From: Rhodococcus rhodnii | Lineage (GTDB): Bacteria; Actinomycetota; Actinomycetes; Mycobacteriales; Pseudonocardiaceae | Direction: 5' to 3' | DNA length: 64,000 nucleotides | Assembly (NCBI GenBank): GCA_000720375.1 | Contig: JOAA01000026.1 | Location: 140,123 to 204,122, forward strand | Part shown: positions 61,865 to 64,000 of the stretch, one piece after another | How positions within the stretch are numbered: position 1 is the stretch's first letter | Layout of the letters: every line of letters starts with the position of its first letter | Translations under genes and position numbers: made by a program | The notes under the pieces: model-generated | Told to the model about the DNA's origin: nothing | Seen by the model: the letters and a program-made list of their open reading frames with translations, nothing else | Database searches by the model: none

Positions 61865-62302
61865 GTGCCAACGATCCGAGCCGCGACAGCCGAAGACCTG
61901 CCTGCCATCCTCGGCCTCTACGCCGAGCTCCACCCAGATGACCCGGTCCCGTCGCCGGAATCCGTGCAGCGCGCCTGGGCCGCGATCCAGGCACAGCCCG
62001 GCCGGACCATCCTGGTGTCCGAGGTGGACTCGGTTGTCGTTGGCACGACCGACTGCGCGATCCAGGCCAACCTCACCCGCAACACCCGCTCGCTGATGTT
62101 GATCGAGAACTTCGTGGTCGCCGCGGCTTCCCGGCGCACCGGGGTCGGCTCGGCGCTGCTGCGGGAAGCCGTCCGGCTGGCACGTGAGGCGGGCTGCTAC
62201 AAGGTCCAGTTGCTGTCCCGCTCCAGCCGGACGGACGCGCACGCTTTCTACGAATCGCAGGGCTTTAAGACGCTCGCTGAGGGGTACCGGCTGTACCTCT
62301 GA
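61865..62302 (+). CDS. GNAT N-acetyltransferase
   Basis: 145 residues. The domain starts at TIRAATAEDLPAIL; the acetyl-CoA loop follows RRTGVGSALLREAV and the C-terminal strand is FYESQGF. It acetylates an amine; in this place a candidate for self-resistance by N-acetylation or for tailoring, as with Pat in phosphinothricin producers, although it is not closely Pat-like from what I can see. GTG 61865 is chosen because GNATs begin here; GTG 61847, right after the previous stop, would add six residues. Confidence 0.82.
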   Translation: MPTIRAATAEDLPAILGLYAELHPDDPVPSPESVQRAWAAIQAQPGRTILVSEVDSVVVGTTDCAIQANLTRNTRSLMLIENFVVAAASRRTGVGSALLREAVRLAREAGCYKVQLLSRSSRTDAHAFYESQGFKTLAEGYRLYL

Positions 62303-62525
62303 CGGTGCCGACTGAGGCTCGGCTTCGTTGAAGGTCGATGGGTCGTGGCCTGTCCCTTCCGTTCAGACCTTGCCGAGGACACCGTTCTGACCTGCGGTGC
62401 GCAGGGTAGGTCCGGACGCTCCGGGCTCGAGTTTGTTCGGATTACTTCGCGGATTGGATGGGGCTGACAGGTTCGCAGCCGGTGGTGGCTAACTCGCGAG
62501 GCTGTTTGGTCCGCAAGTCGGATAG
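62303..62525. other. Spacer at the right edge of the phosphonate cluster
   Basis: 223 bases with no coding signal or clear hairpin. It separates the last cluster gene from transposon debris. Confidence 0.5.
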
Positions 62526-62640
62526 TCACTCTAGCAATGTGTCCAGTCGCTCCCTGACGATTCGCTCGGAATGTGTCGCCGGTCTCCCGGTACGCGGCAA
62601 CGGCCTTCTGCCAGGCGTCTTTCGCCTCATCGACCCGGCG
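62526..62640 (-). pseudogene. Remnant of a TPR-type regulator C-terminus
   Basis: The reverse strand reads RVDEAKDAWQKAVAAYRETGDTFRA, a convincing tetratricopeptide helix pair. A frame change then gives IVRERLDTLLE and a stop. It resembles the end of an AfsR/SARP- or STAND-type protein. The upstream part is missing, replaced by the truncated IS630 transposase. Confidence 0.5.
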
Positions 62641-63480
62641 CGCCGTCCGGGCGGGCAGCTCGGATGGATTTCAGCGCCGCCGGGGTATTGACGGTGCCTT
62701 TGCGCTGGCGGTTGACGCCCCGCAGGGTGTCGTTACCGATCGAGTAGCAGCCATGGAAATACCGGACACCGTGGGTGCGGTGGTAGGTCGCCGCCACCCG
62801 ATCGGGCCGTCCCTTCTCGGCCTAGCAGGCACCGCCGGTGGGGCCGGATGCCCAGCGGCCCGAACTCGTCGAAGGCGAACGTGCGATCCGGGAAACGCTC
62901 GATCACCTGCTCGATCCGGTCGAGCTTGGCGTCCCGGTCCGGGTCGGTGGATTCCTTCCAGGTCTTGGTGCGCTGGAAGGTGATGCCGCGGCGAGCGAGC
63001 AGACACCGCAGCGCCTCACGGCCGATCTGGATCAGCCCGCCGGCGGTGGTGCGCAGGTAGGCGGCGAGTTTGCGGATCGACCAGCGCGTGAAGGGGCTGG
63101 TCGAGTGTCGCCGGGCGGGTGGTGGCCGTCGCCGCGACGAGATCGTCCTGGTCAGGACCGAGTAGGCGGGGACGGCCTCCCGCCCACTGAGGGCCCAGAC
63201 AGGCCAGACCGATCTCATTGAACCGGTGCAGCACCTCCCGGACAGTGTCTTCATCGGCGTCTTCATCGGCCTGCACCACCTGGGCGATCACTGGGACGCG
63301 GTTGCCGCCGGCCGAGGCCAGGATCATCATCGCCCGCCGCAAGCGCACCGAACCGGTGCTCCCCCGGCGCACGATCTGCTGCAGCCGCTGGCCTTCCTGA
63401 TCGGTCAGCCTGCGGACTTTCACCGGTTCGGCCACCAACACCTCCACACATCCCGTTCGACGATGTCCCATATCGAACCG
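62640..63480 (-). mobile_element. Decayed IS630-family transposase
   Basis: Reverse-strand pieces in three frames rebuild an IS630-type transposase: VRRLTDQEGQRLQQIVRRG, GRPRLLGPDQDDLV, then after a frameshift near 63095 FTRWSIRKLAAYLR and RTFAFDEFGPLG, and after a second near 62830 YHRTHGVRYFHGCYSIGNDT. It stops at RAARPDGAP, where the family would go on to YVILDNLSAH, so the 3' end is lost. A 12-base tandem duplication (TCTTCATCGGCG, about 63247-63271) adds an extra DEDA unit. Not functional. Confidence 0.85.
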
Positions 63481-63487
63481 GTTATGC

Positions 63488-63509
63488 GGTGTCACCGCTG
63501 AGTGACACC
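63488..63509. repeat. Short inverted repeat between the two insertion sequences
   Basis: GGTGTCAC-CGCTGA-GTGACACC, 8-bp perfect arms just outside the IS630 start. It may be an end of the element or a chance hairpin. Confidence 0.4.
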
Positions 63510-63668
63510 CCGGCGAACCATTCCGGTCACGGCACTAGGGCCTGTATCGAAGTCGAGTGCGATTGCCTGAGCTGAGTTGGCACTGTTGGGCGTGTCGATG
63601 ATCAAGAATGAGCGAGGCCTCCGGTCGAGGGTTTGTCGACCAAGAAAAACCTGAACACCGGAGACCTC

Positions 63669-64000
63669 GTGGACACCCTAGCGGTGGCGAGGCGGTTCGA
63701 CCTGACCGACGTGCAGTGGGCGCTGCTGGAGCCGTTATTGCCCCAGCCGTCGCGGTCAGGCCGGCCGTCGTTGTGGAGCAAACGACAGTTGATTGACGGG
63801 ATCCGATGGCGGGTGCGCACCGGTGCACCGTGGCGTGACATGCCGACGATGTACGGATCGTGGGCAGCTGCCTATGGGCTGTTTCGGCGCTGGCAGCGGA
63901 CGGGTGCCTGGCAACGGATGCTGATTACGCTGCAGGCACTGGCCGACGCGGCCGGGCATATCACCTGGGATGTCAGCGTGGACTCCACGATCGCTCGGGC
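63669..64000 (+). mobile_element. Partial IS5-family transposase (runs off the window)
   Basis: From GTG 63669 the frame stays open to the last base. It reads VARRFDLTDVQWALLEPLLP, then LIDGIRWRVRTGAPWRDMP and HITWDVSVDSTIARA, where VDST carries the first catalytic aspartate of the DDE domain. This matches IS5-type (IS427-like) transposases. The 5' end lies at about 63540-63668, but an exact terminal repeat cannot be set without the other end. Confidence 0.88.

Noticed and set aside
47439..62302. Assignment to a known pathway such as phosphinothricin or fosfomycin
   Set aside because: No carboxyphosphonoenolpyruvate synthase, methyltransferase or NRPS (phosphinothricin), and no HPP epoxidase or radical-SAM methylase (fosfomycin) is present.
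1..64000. tRNA, rRNA or riboswitch genes
   Set aside because: No cloverleaf with a GGTTCGAATCC-type arm, rRNA signature or recognisable riboswitch core was seen on either strand.

Overview
High-GC DNA with strong codon-position bias, GTG starts, many 4-base start/stop overlaps, large secreted LamG and RHS proteins, LAL-type LuxR regulators and abundant TetR/MarR-like control point to a filamentous actinobacterium. The mix of envelope genes and natural-product genes fits Pseudonocardiales, but genus cannot be fixed from the sequence alone.

Layout. (1) 0-5.6 kb: envelope/glycolipid genes, namely a partial PIG-V-like mannosyltransferase, a YfhO-like membrane protein translationally coupled to a GtrB-type glycosyltransferase, and a divergent PIG-L deacetylase with a C-terminal propeller-like region. 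(2) 5.6-7.9 kb: a CocE-type hydrolase coupled to a TetR regulator. (3) 8.0-11.7 kb: what looks like a decaying biosynthetic locus. A YcaO protein and an AsnB-type amidotransferase/synthetase both seem to have lost their central catalytic segments, while the MFS exporter between them is intact. (4) 11.7-16.8 kb: an SDR without its YxxxK pair, a 907-residue LAL regulator, a permuted NlpC/P60-like protein, a 51-residue membrane peptide and an SRPBCC protein. (5) 16.8-35.6 kb: a giant secreted LamG protein divergent from an RHS/Hint protein, then a second RHS/Hint protein in the opposite direction. The two RHS genes converge on a small XRE gene and make a large imperfect inverted repeat. (6) 35.7-46 kb: alpha/beta hydrolase, DUF402 protein, a fulvocin C-like cysteine-rich bacteriocin precursor, a divergent operon (membrane protein // FAD monooxygenase, membrane protein, TetR) around a 14-bp-arm palindrome, and two metal modules (MerR with a long-spacer promoter; ArsR plus P1B-type ATPase).

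(7) 45.9-62.3 kb is the most striking part: a phosphonate natural-product cluster. Phosphoenolpyruvate mutase (E110-D-K-V-F-P-K-T-N-S-F motif), phosphonopyruvate decarboxylase and an iron-type alcohol dehydrogenase are coupled head to tail and should give phosphonoacetaldehyde and then 2-hydroxyethylphosphonate. Two PLP aminotransferases, a CTP-type nucleotidyltransferase, a TauD-like dioxygenase, a glycerate-kinase homologue and an LDH2-type dehydrogenase offer branches or tailoring. Upstream in the same direction lie an MFS exporter, a cytosolic M23-type protein, an Ate/Bpt-fold aminoacyl-tRNA transferase-like protein, a MurF-like amide ligase and a C39-like protein. I know of no phosphonate pathway with this combination; it suggests a peptidyl or amide-linked phosphonate.

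(8) 62.3-64.0 kb is a mobile-element junction: a TPR-protein remnant, a frameshifted IS630-type transposase truncated at its 3' end, and the start of an IS5-type transposase that runs off the window. No tRNA, rRNA or CRISPR array was found.
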